A program made the translations under genes and the position numbers. Source: Ochotona curzoniae (lineage: Eukaryota > Chordata > Mammalia > Lagomorpha > Ochotonidae). From it: DNA of 64,000 nt. Shown in pieces: positions 37,311 through 49,124 of this stretch; position 1 is the first letter of the stretch; every line of letters begins with the position of its first letter. The stretch is taken from the NCBI RefSeq assembly GCF_017591425.1, contig NW_024466218.1:13778001-13842000 (forward strand). The letters are read 5' to 3'. The notes under the pieces were generated by a model. That model was not told the origin of the DNA. It ran no database searches and saw nothing but the letters and a program-made list of their open reading frames with translations.

Positions 37311-39536
37311 AGAGTTGACCATAAAGCCCCTCACATATGGAGTCTATATCCACTTATTTTCACTGTGTTTAAATTTGTATCTTAAGTTCATTGATGTCTA
37401 TGGGTTCCAGTGAATATGATGAATTTACTTAGAACAAAAACTTTTCCTTGCTGTGGGTAGTGCTCACACAGATTCATTCTGGGTTTTCTACATATTCTTG
37501 TGTTTATCTGGCAACTATATAGATTGCATTACTAATTAAAATGAACCTCACACTCTGGGGAAAATCTTGTCATTCTTTTTGTGCTGACCAATCCAGAAGA
37601 ACACTAAATTCTTTGATTAAACTTGTTTTGTGGCCGCAGACAAAAATAAATTCCAGAATTTGTAATAAACATTTTCTGGGTCTCTACAGACTAGTTTTAA
37701 ATATCCTAAGTCATTGTGTTTCCTGATTTGCTAAAGTTGTCAGAAAGTATCTCAGGCTTATTCACTTTGCAGAGTTGAAGCATCACTCTCCTTGAGGAAG
37801 ATTTTCATTTTCTCATGATCAGATTTTAGTGGAAATGTATGGAATGTTGTAAGTGAAATTTCAAGTCTCTTCCTGTTGTGATATTTTCAACAGTTCTGCA
37901 AGTCCTTGCTGTGGCATGAATGGTTAATGCCACTATTTCTATATACTTCAACATCATGTCACATCCATCTCCTTTGTTTCTCCTTCCTGAAATTCTGATG
38001 TGTTTTTTCCCAATCAATATGTACTTGTTAAAATGGACGTATTTCTTGGCCCAGAAATGCTGTTTTGTAACTGACGATTTTAACAATTCCAGGATGATAA
38101 CAATTACATTTCTCAGATTATTAAGTTCATCGTGTACAGTATAATATGAACAATAAAAGGTAAAAAGTTGACTCGAATAAGTTAAGACCAAACTGAAAAT
38201 GTATCATACTGAGAATGTACAAGAAACTGTATATTAAAAATAAACACATTAGATAAAAAATTCATTTTGTTTTTAGCATTGAATATTTATTTACAACTTA
38301 TAGTAGCACAATCAGTCTAAGTTAACCCATTTGTAAAATTGAATTAATATATTAATCTCTTGGGATTCCACATTTTTAAAATATATCACCTACGCAATGC
38401 ACTCATCAGAAATTTAACACATAGCAAGCAGTGTGGTCATGATAAACACTATGATCATCCTGTCTGTATATTACAATAATTACATGACTGTAGTAATCTT
38501 AAAGCAAATGTTTTATTGCTCTCCATATTAATTGAACTAGAAAAAAATTTTCAAGATCTCTCTTTATGTTTGCAAAATTACCATAAACATGAACAAAATG
38601 ATTATTATAAGATGCACACACACCAACATATCTGAACACATGAATCAAACGAGACTAATTAGCACTTCTTCCAGGTCATTTATCTGCTTTGTCATGATGT
38701 TAGGGTATTGAATGAGGCTGTAGCATGGAGTGGAACTATGTACTAAAGATCACATTTCTATATGAAAAATGCATCCCAGGTCTTTGTTTATTTACCCATC
38801 TGAGTTCCAATTGTTTTGTAAGTAGAGACTGTGTCTTCGGTCCTTTGAGCATCTTCCTTGTCTCTTTTTCTCTGTATCATTGGAGATATTGTCAAGGTTT
38901 GTAAATTGAAGAAGGAAGCAAAATCAGAAATCATCTCTTAGTTTATACATTTTCAAACTGATTTCCCTGGTTTTCAAGCCAATCTCTTTTTTCTAAGCAT
39001 GCAGACTTTGTCCATGTTTTCCCTTCAGATTAGCCCTTCCTTCTGCCTATATATCATAAATTTTATTTTTCCTCATTTCATTATTAATACTGTTCTATCT
39101 GTATAGAATAACAAATGGTATTAATTTATGCATTTTTAAATTGTGTGTTATGTTGATAGGATATCTTAATGAAATGAGATAATATAAAATGTTATCTAAT
39201 CTACCTGAATTAAGTTGTATTTTCAGAAACTAATAGGGTTTGAAAATTACTGAATTAAAACCTGAGCAATCATTAGGGGAATTAAAAGCCAATAGTGTCC
39301 TGAATGCAGCCATATTAATAACAACTATTAACACAGGTTTGTGAACTCAAATCAACTTAAATATTTTGAAAAAAAAAGCCAAGCACAAAGAAAATGTATA
39401 TATAAAATAAACACAAATTTATTTGGGTTAGCTTGCTTCTACACTGAAGGAATGACCATCTCTGAATAAATGTGCAGAGACATAAAGAACAAATCCATGA
39501 GACAAATCAATAATTAAAATCGAATTTAAAACAATC
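37311..39536. other. Unassigned AT-rich DNA
   Basis: No repeat family or gene recognised. Opposed frames at 37826-38191 (121 codons, minus) and 37920-38144 (plus) have no family signature. Confidence 0.4.
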
Positions 39537-39862
39537 TGGCCCAGTGGGGGTGGCCTAGCGTCTAAAGTCTTTGCCATAAACGTGCCAGGATCCCACATGG
39601 GAACCAGTTTCATCCCAGCAGCCCCACTTCCCATCCAGCTCCCTGCTTGTGGTCTGGAAAGCAGTTGAGCACGCTCCAAAGCCTTGGGATCCTGCACCCA
39701 CATGGGAGACCAGAAGAAGCTCCTGGCTCCTGGATTCAGATTGGCTCAGCTCCGTCCTTTGAAGTCACTTGACGATGAAATGAACGGACAGAAGATCTAC
39801 TATTTATCTACTCCTCTCTATATCTGACTTTGTAATCAAAATTAAATAAATCTTTTTTAAAA
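39537..39862 (+). mobile_element. CSINE, full-length, sense
   Basis: Head ggcccagtgggggtggccta at about 39538, body gtgccaggatcccacatggg, cacccacatgggagaccag, then a tctatatctgactttgtaat segment and an AAATAAATC tail. Approximate flanks aaaacaatc and aaaaccaatc may be the target-site duplication. It overlaps an accidental minus-strand frame. Confidence 0.92.
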
Positions 39863-39929
39863 ACCAATCATGCACTTTATAGCTATCTGACATGAAAAAC
39901 TATTGATATAATAAACAGCGCAATAAAAA

Positions 39930-40640
39930 CAATAAATAACATGAACAGGAGATGAGTCATTTCAACAGAGATGACAATTACTATGAATAATTACATTTAA
40001 ATTCTAGCATTAGACAATTTATATAATAGAGGAAGAATATATTTAATAAACGCATTAGCAGACTCGATGCAGCTGAAGAAATAATCACTGAAGCACAGAA
40101 TAAATTAATAAAAATGATCCAAATCAAAATAAAAGGAAAAAATGAGTTGGAAAAAAAACCACATTAGTAAAGCAATATGGTATGAAGAAATGATAATACT
40201 TTCCTCAACAGTAATAAAAGATATTGCATCATTGATTCAACAACCTCAAAGAAAGTAAGACAATTTAAAAATATCTAAGCCTATTAATAATATTCTAATT
40301 ATAATAATGTTTAAAATTCTGAAACTTGGATGACAAATTTCAACAACAGGTGGATTTGTAGAAAGTTGCATATGAAGAAAATATTACATAATTTTTAAAG
40401 TTTTCTCCTGGAACATATAAAACTCAAAATGCACCCAAGGAAAAAATTTAAAATGTCAAATGGAAAGAGAATCTAGAATTTTATATCCAGTAAAACTATC
40501 TCTCAAATTGAAAAAGGCTTTCCCAGAAAATCTATTCTACAAGAAAAATGAAGCAAAATTTTCCAGAAAGGAGGGTCTACAGTTAGACATATACATGTGT
40601 AATGGTATCAAACTGGAATTCTATTTCGTTAAAAAAAGAT
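39930..40640 (+). repeat. HAL1/old L1 fragment, sense
   Basis: An A-rich strand with an ORF1-like segment (gactcgatgcagctgaagaa, ataatcactgaagcacagaa). Further on, the phrase agaattttatatccagtaaa, followed by actatctctcaaattgaaaa, is typical of HAL1/L1M elements. Frames are decayed. Confidence 0.55.
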
Positions 40641-40859
40641 GAGTGATAAACGTATGATAAATGAGATAGGAAAGGGAAAGCTTCCATAAAGATATATATT
40701 TCTGTGTCTTCTGTTTCTTTCATTAATGCTTTCTTGGTTTTGTTGTAGCAGTACCTTACTTCATGGTTATCATTTTTCCCGAGTTATTTACATTTTTGAA
40801 GCTATTGTGATTCATATTGATAGTGTAAGTCTTAATGCTAAGACTTGTTTTTTTTTTTT

Positions 40860-43340
40860 CCAAAAATATGGTCTATGCTAGAGTATGCTGTATGCATAAT
40901 ACAAATAATGCAAACATCAGCTGTGGGGTATGATGTTCTCGAGCCATGCATTAGATTTATTTACTCAAAGTTCAAATTAGTTTTGCCACTTTCTGATTAT
41001 TTTGGCTTAGTTAACCTGTCCATTGATAAAAGTGTACACTTATATTAGAGCGTATCTTATCTTAGATCATTAATAATTGTTTTACAATATTTAATACAAG
41101 ATTTGCCCTTGTATTGGGTGCACATTCATTTAATAAAGTTAATTCTTGTTGAGTTGAGCCCTCAATCATTACATAATCACCTTTTCTGTCTCTTTCAAGC
41201 TTTTTTGTCTTAAGATCTACTTTGCCCAATATTGAGCTATTTTTCTGCTTTTTAAATATGCATTTGTTTGGAACATCTTTTTTTACTCTTCACATGTTCA
41301 GTTTTTGTGTATCTTTGTTGGTGAAGTATGTTTCTTGCAGGTAGCACACAGATCAATCTTGCTATTTAATCCATTTAGCTAGTCTGTACCTTAATTGGAA
41401 AGTTCAGCCAGTTTACCTTCAAGATTATTGATAGGTAATGACTTGATGTTTTCCATGAAACACTGCTATTCCTTGTTTTGGATCTCTGTTATACTGCCGT
41501 TAGGAGCAGCTTCTGCCTTCACATTCTTTCACCATGATGTGATATTTCTCTTTTTCTTTGCATTAAATTTTTAAAATATTGTTCATTATGTAGAGTAGTT
41601 GATAACAATGCAATTATCTCCTTCTTGGCATTGAGTTACTGACTGCTTGATTTAATTGTTTTTATTTTTCTTGTCATTTTATTGAGATGTTTGACACCTT
41701 TGGCTTTGTCCTCTGTGGCGCTTCTTTAAGCAACATTTATAAGACTGTTCGAACAGAGCCAAAGTCTTTCTGTTTATGAGTATTTTATTTATGTTTATTT
41801 TATATGTATCTTATTTTATTCATAATATTAAGGAAAACATTGCAGGTTATGCAATTCTGGAACAACATTTGTTTTATTATTATTCTTTTAGGATCTGAAA
41901 TATGTCACTCCATTCACTGTAGCTTTTCCTCCAAAAAACAACCTGTGAGTTTTATTCAGATCCCTGTATGAGTTAATTGATTTTTCTCATGTGCATATTT
42001 AAATATTATTTCTTTATTTTCAGTTGAAGGAACTCCCTTAACTCTTCAGTTCCGCCTTTTGATGGTGTCATTGAGTTCCTGTATTTCTTAGTTTTACTCA
42101 GTTCTTATGGCTTTCTGACTGTTTCTGCATTTCCACAGATGTCTTTCAATTCTAACTCTTTCTTCGGACACACACATTCTATTATTGGGGCTTTCCGCTG
42201 AATCTCTAGTTTTTTTCTATTGTAATCTTCATTTCTAATGATTCAGTTTGACTTTGCTTCAATGTTGCTCTTTCTTGTGTCACATATTCCTTAAATTACT
42301 TGAACTCTTGCATGTGCTTCTTTTAAGAAACTTTATCACATTTTACAAAATTATTTAATCGACAGTTCCTCAATGTCTTCCTCAGTTAATTTAGATATTG
42401 AAATAGTCTTTTTTCCTTTGCGGGGCAGGTGTTGGTAATCTCATTCATTGTGCTTCTGCTGCTTCTTTTCCCCTTAGACAGCTCTGATTAGTGGATTCTT
42501 CTCCTTGGGGCTGTTTAAGCTATGCCATCCCTAGGTCTACATGCTGACATTACTGATCTGGTTCACTGCCCGGTTCGGTTTTGGTAACTAGTGCACTTTA
42601 CCAGTGAGGCTGAGCCCATGTTCCTGTGCTGTGCTTCTGCCTTGTTCTCCACAGCAGGGTCTGCTGGATCACCACTTCCCACGCACTGTGGTCCTGTGGT
42701 GTGGCTGCACTGTAGTCTGTCCAGCTCTTCTCCCACTCGTTGTTTTAGGAGATGGAGACACTAGCTGTGACTAGATCATGGGATTATCAGCCACACCCAC
42801 TGCATAGAATTTTTTTTTCCTCTTCTTTGTGGAACCTGCTGCAGCTAGGACTGGGAGCAACCCTGACACATTTTGGATGGGTCCTGTGAGATGTCAAATT
42901 GTTATTTTTCTGGTGGGAAACAATGCAATGCACTGAGCCAGAAATGAGTTCTCCCTGGCTTACTGCACATATGGCTCACTGCTGTTCCTCCAGGAGATTT
43001 GGCCTGGAAGTCAAAGTGGCACCTAAGGTGACACTCATGGGGGTCTAGGCCCTGGAATCTACCCTGTCCTCATAACCATCCAATTGGGTTCCAACACTGT
43101 GCTTCTGTTCATGCTTGGATTAAAAATAAACATCACTCTCAATTCCATGGCTGGATTCACCTCCTGCATTCTGAGTGACCACTTCTCACCTGACTACAGT
43201 GAAGCTCTAATTGTCTTTGGGCCATGCGTTTGCTGCAGCACTGCCCTGCTTCCACATGTCCACAGGTCTCCAGGTGTTCCCGCGGTCAGCCTGCCCCCTC
43301 CTGTTATCCAGGATTGTGCATCTTCTTCTCTCTCTTTTCT
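40860..43340 (-). mobile_element. L1 LINE, antisense: ORF2 5' part, ORF1 and 5' UTR
   Basis: Read on the minus strand from about 43340 downward, a more GC-rich 5' UTR-like segment (42590-43340) is followed by ORF1-like sequence (to about 42000). The ORF2 endonuclease region then runs down to about 40860. Diagnostic plus-strand phrases are acctgtccattgataaaagt, attgggtgcacattcattta, aatcattacataatcacctt and tagctagtctgtaccttaat. The reverse transcriptase part and 3' end are missing. Frames are broken by many stops. The plus-strand 115-codon frame at 43084-43431 is an accident of the 5' UTR. Confidence 0.7.
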
Positions 43341-43401
43341 AATAGCTATTAAGAAAGACATATTCACATATTCTATTTTGATAATGTGTTTTTTTTTACT
43401 T

Positions 43402-43640
43402 TTAAAAAATGAGTACATTTTATTTAGTTGAAATGCAGACTGCTAAGAAATGAGAGGCAGAAAGAAAAGAGTTCCATCTTCTGGTGCATTTCCCAAATGG
43501 TCAAAAGAGACTGGGCTGGGCCAGGCTGGACTCAGTAGCCAGGGACATAATCCAGGTTTCTTGGAAGAGTGGCCAGTGCCCCGGTACTTGGGTCGTATTG
43601 GGCCCTTAGTCTGCACCTTAGCAGAGTAACTAAGACAACA
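43402..43640 (-). mobile_element. CSINE, old copy
   Basis: gagtacattttatttagttg, a gaaatgagaggcagaaag segment, a catttcccaaatgg segment, a ccagggacataatccagg segment and a worn head. It lies just beyond the L1 5' end. Confidence 0.65.
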
Positions 43641-44102
43641 CTATTTGGGGATGTTGGCATTACAAACAGTTAAGACTCAATCATTCTTTCATCAGTGATT
43701 TAATATATTTTTGCTTTAGATTTTGTAAAATACATAATCATAAAATGTCTCTTAAATGTTGCTTTTGCAGTGGTTCATATTAACATATTTTTATTGCTGA
43801 TCCAATTTCAACATTTCTTCCTTGTATTTGATTTTACACCAATGTTGTGGATATTATTTACTCCCCAAACACTTATACATTTTCAAAAATATGTTTTTAT
43901 TAGTGATTGATAATTTCATCTCATTTTGATGAAATCATGTGATAATATGCCATTAAATTTTTGTAATTTAAAAATGTTTTTCCAAAAATTTAGCAGAAAT
44001 TTAAATGTGCCAACTTCATCTATTTGTGTATCTTGAGATTGTTGGGTGATGTGTTTAACTGAGTCAGAAAATATTGTTCAAATCCATGTCTTACATAGAT
44101 TT
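43641..44102. other. Unassigned AT-rich DNA
   Basis: Possibly more L1-derived sequence, but without a phrase I can place. Confidence 0.3.
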
Positions 44103-44385
44103 AAAACTATTTATTTATTTGAAAATCAGAGTTATAAAGAAAGCGAGGGGACAGGATACCTGATCTGCTGGCTCATCCCACGGATGGCCGTAATGACCAG
44201 AGCTAAGCCAGGGGCTTCTTCCAGTGTGGAAGGTGATTCAACATTTTACTATCCTGCAATTCTTTTACAAACCATTAGCTGGGCGCTGGATTGGAAGTGG
44301 AGCCACCGGGACACCAAGCAGCACCCCAAAATGTGATCATCTGCCCAGGGAGGGGCTTCACTCACTATGCTGCAGTGTTGGTCCT
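44103..44385 (-). mobile_element. CSINE, moderately old
   Basis: tatttatttatttgaaaatc, a ctggctcatcccacggatgg segment, ccagagctaagccaggggct, gggcgctggattggaagtgg and the worn head catctgcccaggg. Frames at 44046-44336 and 44224-44424 overlap it by accident. Confidence 0.8.
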
Positions 44386-44529
44386 CTGAAGCAAGCAGAC
44401 TTTATGACAACTTCCTCTACTTAAAATTTCTAAGAAGTGCAACAGTGGATGTATCTAATTATTCTTGATATTTAAAAGAATGCATTTATAACCGTCTGAA
44501 ATTCTGTTATCAGATATATAATTAATTAA

Positions 44530-44876
44530 CACTGATACATGTCTACATCATTTATGATGGTGACATGACCTTTTTATCCCAGTGGCCTTTTTTCTCTGGT
44601 CTCTACTTTGTCTGATATTAATATAGGCACCTCAGGTTTATTATGATTAATATTAGCAGTTTGTGTTTTTCCATGCTTTCACTTTCACTTTATGTTAATC
44701 TAGCGGTGTGTTATATTTATAGTTTCTTCCTAATGCACAACGATATATCTGGACATTATGTATTTATTTGATCTAGTTCTACATGTAGGTTCTTCACAAG
44801 AAATATCATTTATAGATATCGGCCTTTTATATGTCCCAAATATTGTTTGTTCTCCTTCTTTTATTTGCCCTTCTTT
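44530..44876 (-). repeat. Old L1M, antisense, first segment
   Basis: tactttgtctgatattaata followed by taggcacctcaggtttatta is the reverse complement of the ORF2 endonuclease region of an older L1. It continues beyond the SINEs at 45760-47120. Confidence 0.6.
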
Positions 44877-45022
44877 TTAATTATTTGAAATGCAGACTTA
44901 CGGGTAGAGCTGTGGAGGGACATGGAGAGGAAGTTGAGCGAGAAATTCTAATCTGCTCCTGAAAGTGGCTGCAATGACCAGGCCTGAGCCAGGCTGAATC
45001 GAGGAACAAGCAGTTTCATCCA
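44877..45022 (-). mobile_element. CSINE tail-side fragment
   Basis: ttatttgaaatgcagactta through gtggctgcaatgaccaggcc to a catccagcttctcc segment, where it breaks off at the start of another CSINE. Confidence 0.65.
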
Positions 45023-45290
45023 GCTTCTCCTGAAAGACTTATTTATTTGAAAGGTAGAGTTTGACAAAAAGGGGGAGAGTTCCACTTGCCTGACCAGGCA
45101 GGGCAGCATCTGGGCCGCCTACATGCATGGCAGAATCACAAGTGTTTAGGCTTTCTTCTACTGTCTTCTAGGAATATTAGCACGGAGCTCGGTCGGATGA
45201 AGAGCAGCTAGGAATAGGACCAGCACTCTGATATGGGATGCTGATTTTGCAACATGTGTGGCTTGATTAGCAATGACACAGCACAGACCC
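45023..45290 (-). mobile_element. CSINE, old copy abutting another
   Basis: gaaagacttatttatttgaa, a gtagagtttgacaaaaag segment, a ctttcttctactgtcttcta segment, ggaataggaccagcactctg and a worn head (gcaatgacacagca). It begins exactly where the previous fragment stops, consistent with insertion into it or a deletion between two copies. Confidence 0.7.
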
Positions 45291-45407
45291 CCAAATCTGA
45301 CATTCTTAACATATGATTGATAATGTTCATATTAAAATATGACAATCTAATTCTTCATGACAAAATATCACTTTTAATAAATGTGTTAACTTTTTACTAG
45401 TAAACTT

Positions 45408-45757
45408 TCATTTTTCTTTTTTTTTTAAAGATTTATTTTATTTTTATTACAAAGTCAGATATACAGAGAGGAGGAGAGACAGAGAAAGATCTTCCATCCG
45501 ATGATTCACTCCCCTAGTGGTTGCAATGGCTGAAGCTGAGCTGATCCCAAGCCAGGAGCCAGGAGCTTCTTCCTGGTCTCCCATGTGGGTGCAGGGGTCC
45601 CAAAGCATGGGCCGTCCTCGACTGCTTTCCCAGGTCAGCAGCAGGGAGCTGGATGGGAAGAGGAGCCACCGGGACTAGAATGGGCACACATATGGGATTC
45701 CAGGCATGCAAGGCAAGGACATTAACCACTATGCTATCATGCCAGGCCCTCATTTTT
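45408..45757 (-). mobile_element. CSINE, full-length, fairly young
   Basis: The element is at about 45416-45749. Tail T run at 45417-45427, tcagatatacagagaggagg, gtctcccatgtgggtgcagg, a catatgggattccagg segment and head atcatgccaggccc. Short flanks tcattttt (45408-45415 and 45750-45757) are the probable target-site duplication. Confidence 0.9.
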
Positions 45758-45759
45758 TA

Positions 45760-47120
45760 CTTTTTATTCTTGGTCATATTGTCATATGTGCTTGCCACAG
45801 TACTTTGTTAATTTGTAGCAGTTATTTTAAAGACATTAAATGAGAAGTAAATGTTGTGTGTCAATGTGTTCAGTTATAATTTTGAATATTTCTTATTTCT
45901 TTGCATGATTCATGTCCATATATACTACTATGATTCTTTTTCCTCTAGGGCTACCGTTAACATGTGTAGAAGTGAAAGCTTAATACTGAAAAATTCTTTA
46001 ATTTTTTCATTTCTTTGAAAAGTCTTCATTTTGCCTTCATTGGAAGTTATTCTGGTTTTGTCCTTTTCACATTTTAAAGATGCTTTACTTGTTTTGAAGA
46101 GGTTTTATGCTTATTTGCCTAAATACAATGTTTTCCTCTGCAGGCTTTTAAACTATTATTTGATGATTTCTATCAATTTCTGCATCCTGTGGCATGTTCC
46201 AGTGTTTTTCCAGGTTACTTTGTGCACTTTGTTGATTGCGTTTCCCATTTGTTTACAAGGTTGTGACTTGCTTTCCTTCCTACTTTTGTTTACTCCTCTT
46301 GCACATCTAATCGTTCCGCTGAAATTTATTCACAGATCACTGACGCTGTGTTCACTTTTAAATTATTCCATTTTTCATTTCTTGGGAGCTGCATTCATAG
46401 GTCAGTGATAATTTCATCTGCACTATCTAATCTTTCCATCTTTCAGTTTTCCATTTCAGACGTGAAGTTTCTATCTCTAAAGTTCAATTTACATCTTTCA
46501 ATGTCTTATATATCTATTTAATTTTTGGATAGATATACTGTAGGAAAGCATTTCAAAAAGTTCACGAGAAATGCAGTTTAAAGGTAACTTATTTTGGTGC
46601 AAAAGTTTTTGAAAGCCCTCGAAAATCTATTCCACTAATCACTAATTTTAGTTTATTGGTTGATTGTTTTTTGTTTTTCATCCTGATTTAAATTTCCAGA
46701 TCTTTTGTGTGGTTGATAATGTTTTACTAGATGTCAGCTACTACAAATTGTGTCTTTCGCAGCGGCAGGTATTTTTGGATTTGTATATTTTTGAACTGTT
46801 TTTTTTGGCACACAAGTAAATAATGGAGTTGTTTCAAGTCTTAAATCGTTAGGATGTATTTAATTGAAAGCCAGTTATTTCCCACTACTGAGGCAAGACC
46901 TGTCTGTGTATTCTTGTCAATTGCACATAATTTATGAAGTTTACCAGTCATTCTAGTAGACACTTACAAGCTGTTTCCGTGGCACTTGCACTTTCTCTGT
47001 TTTTGTTGTGTGTGCTTTCCCTGATCTCTGGTAATGAACTCACATCTAAACCTGAGTGTGCAGCCTCTTACACACACGGATAAGGCTTGAAGCAGCCTGC
47101 TTCCAATCAGAACTTCTTCT
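45760..47120 (-). repeat. Old L1M, antisense, continuation
   Basis: ttcattttgccttcattgga, tgtccttttcacattttaaa and, further on, a tagatgtcagctactacaaa segment and gaggcaagacctgtctgtgt follow an old L1M element in order toward its 5' end. The 125-codon plus-strand frame at 46031-46408 is antisense to it and accidental. Confidence 0.6.
46545..46630. repeat. Unnamed interspersed repeat, copy 1
   Basis: Holds ttcaaaaagttcacgagaaa and ttattttggtgcaaaagttt. A related sequence stands at 63880-64000 in the same orientation. It interrupts the L1M and resembles the 3'-terminal region of younger L1s, but I cannot name it firmly. Confidence 0.4.
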
Positions 47121-47133
47121 GAACGCACACCTC

Positions 47134-47352
47134 TGGAAACAGTAGGTGGTGATTCAAGTGCTTAGAGTCCTACACTCACCTATGGGTCCCGGACTGGGCT
47201 CCAGGTTTTAAGCCTGGTTAAATCTTGGCTGTTGCAGGCATTTGGCAATGATGAAGAGCACTGTATCCATCCATCTCTGCTTAGTCCCTGTGTGTCTCTT
47301 CCACCCCATTTCTCACACACATTCCCTCTCTTCCTTTCAAATATAAACATTT
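47134..47352 (+). mobile_element. CSINE, old 5'-truncated copy, sense
   Basis: gtgcttagagtcctacactc, cggactgggctccaggtttt, ggctgttgcaggcatttggc and a CT-rich tract ending in tcctttcaaatataaa. Confidence 0.6.
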
Positions 47353-47599
47353 TTTTTCAATTTTTTAGGTCTCTAGTCTCAGAGCATCTTGACAACTCTG
47401 TGTCTTGATCTCCCTTCATCTTCAGCTATGTCTTTTCTTGTGAGAGTATTGATATTTGTGTGTGAATTTTAAATTTTCCATTTCTTAGGTAAAGGCAACG
47501 AAGATTGTGTGAAAGCAGAATTTTGTTGTTTCTCCAGGGTGGCCATAAGTTCAGATGATTAAGCTGTTTTAATTGAGTCTGACATCATTTCTGCTGGAA

Positions 47600-48080
47600 C
47601 AACAGTACAACATTTTACTTACTTGGCAGTACTCCAAAGTGCACGTTTTACAAAACTCTTCTTTTTGTATAACAGAACACTTGTCTTTTTGCTTGAAATT
47701 CCTTGGATGAATCTGTGCAATCCTGCTTGCAAAGTCTCTGCTTCTAGGGAAGTCCCTGAATAGAGGCTGGCTTCTCCGGGAGCTTTGAGCATCAGCTTCT
47801 TATTTCTGTAATGGAGTACTTCAGACAGTGTCACTAAGCCAGCTGGGGCTGAGAGTTTTGGAGGTTTGCATTCCAAGATGTGTGAGTCCCAGCGAGTTGG
47901 CTTCTGGTGTTGGTGCTCTTGCTGGCAGAGACCTGAGGTTGTGCACATCATCACGTAGCAAGAGACGGGGAGTGGGCAGAACTGTCTGTCTTCATGTGAC
48001 TCGGTGGTCTCTGATAAACTCCCAAGGATGAAATCAAGGCGTCCCACTTTAATGGCACAGTCCAAGCAGTTCACTTTGAA
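47600..48080. repeat. Possible MaLR-type LTR fragment
   Basis: tctgtaatggagtacttcag, a gagttttggaggtttgc segment, a ttggcttctggtgttggtgc segment and catcatcacgtagcaagaga resemble, in order, the reverse complement of a MaLR LTR. The 156-codon minus-strand frame here (48089-47619) is the longest in the window. It shows no family signature and is most simply explained as a chance frame in repeat sequence. Confidence 0.3.
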
Positions 48081-49124
48081 AACTTTCAACTCTCAACATC
48101 GTAAATTAACTGAGTTGTTACCCTCGTCACACCATTACCTTGACTTGGGGACTAAATTTCTGTATGTATTCAAACCATAGAAGGTGCTCTAATTTTATGC
48201 AATTATTTGTTTTGTGGCCGTAAGCGTTCCTTATATGAAGATATTGTGCTTGATGGATTTTTTCATCCCTGGCAGCTAGTGAGTTTTAAACTATGGCCTT
48301 TGTACTCTACATAAACAATTTTACTGCAAGTGAAGGACATGAATTGAGCTCTAAAATTAGACCAAATGACAGTTAATGATTTCTGACCCTCATTGCCTCC
48401 ACTGTAACTTGGATGAAATTTGAAAATATATATCGCTACTAACGCATATACAGAGGTTAAAAAAAAATAGAACCTTACATAAGCGTTAAGAAGTTTGTAA
48501 ACAGCAAATACCTCCTGATGATTTCACTTAGGGCCAGGAATCCTGGAACAAGTGACAGCATCCTGTATGCTGTTTCATGTCTCAAAGGAGAATGTGATTC
48601 TGAACTTCTCGAGAGAAAAAAAAATACATCCTGGCATTTAATTAACACCAAAAGAGTATAAACAGCTCAAGTGATCTTTAACTCTGATGCTTGCCTTAGA
48701 TGCTTCCAGAAACTAAAGCTTTTAATAATTTCATGCTTTTGTAGTACCCCTTTAAGATACCTTCAGGCATTTTACACACTGAAGCTACATGAATATCATG
48801 TCTTTATTCACAGGACACTTGCTGTGACTTGTTAGAAGTCGTGTTTATATTATTATTCAAATACCAAAATGATCATACTGTGTGACATACTTAAGCACCT
48901 CTGCGAAAAAACACTTTGAAAAAAAAAAAGGCTTAAGCCATTCACAGGAAAAACACCATAGTATCTCTGTTACAAAACTAGCTATAATTCCACAAGATCT
49001 TCGAAAAGTGGTTGAATTGACTCAGTAGGTAACTATTGACATTTTTGCTTTATTCTTACTTTGTTAACATGAAAATAGAATCACGAAATGGAAATATGTA
49101 CTAGAAAATAAGAAAAATACCAAT
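48081..49124. other. Unassigned, partly unique-looking DNA
   Basis: No transposon recognised. 48330-48640 is repeat-free with moderate GC (cctcattgcctccactgtaa) and could be conserved non-coding sequence. Confidence 0.35.

Noticed and set aside
43084..43431. 115-codon plus-strand frame in GC-richer DNA
   Set aside because: It is antisense to the 5' UTR of the L1 at 40860-43340 and runs into a CSINE tail.
46031..46408. 125-codon hydrophobic plus-strand frame resembling a membrane protein
   Set aside because: The sequence matches antisense L1M; T-rich antisense L1 commonly yields hydrophobic frames.
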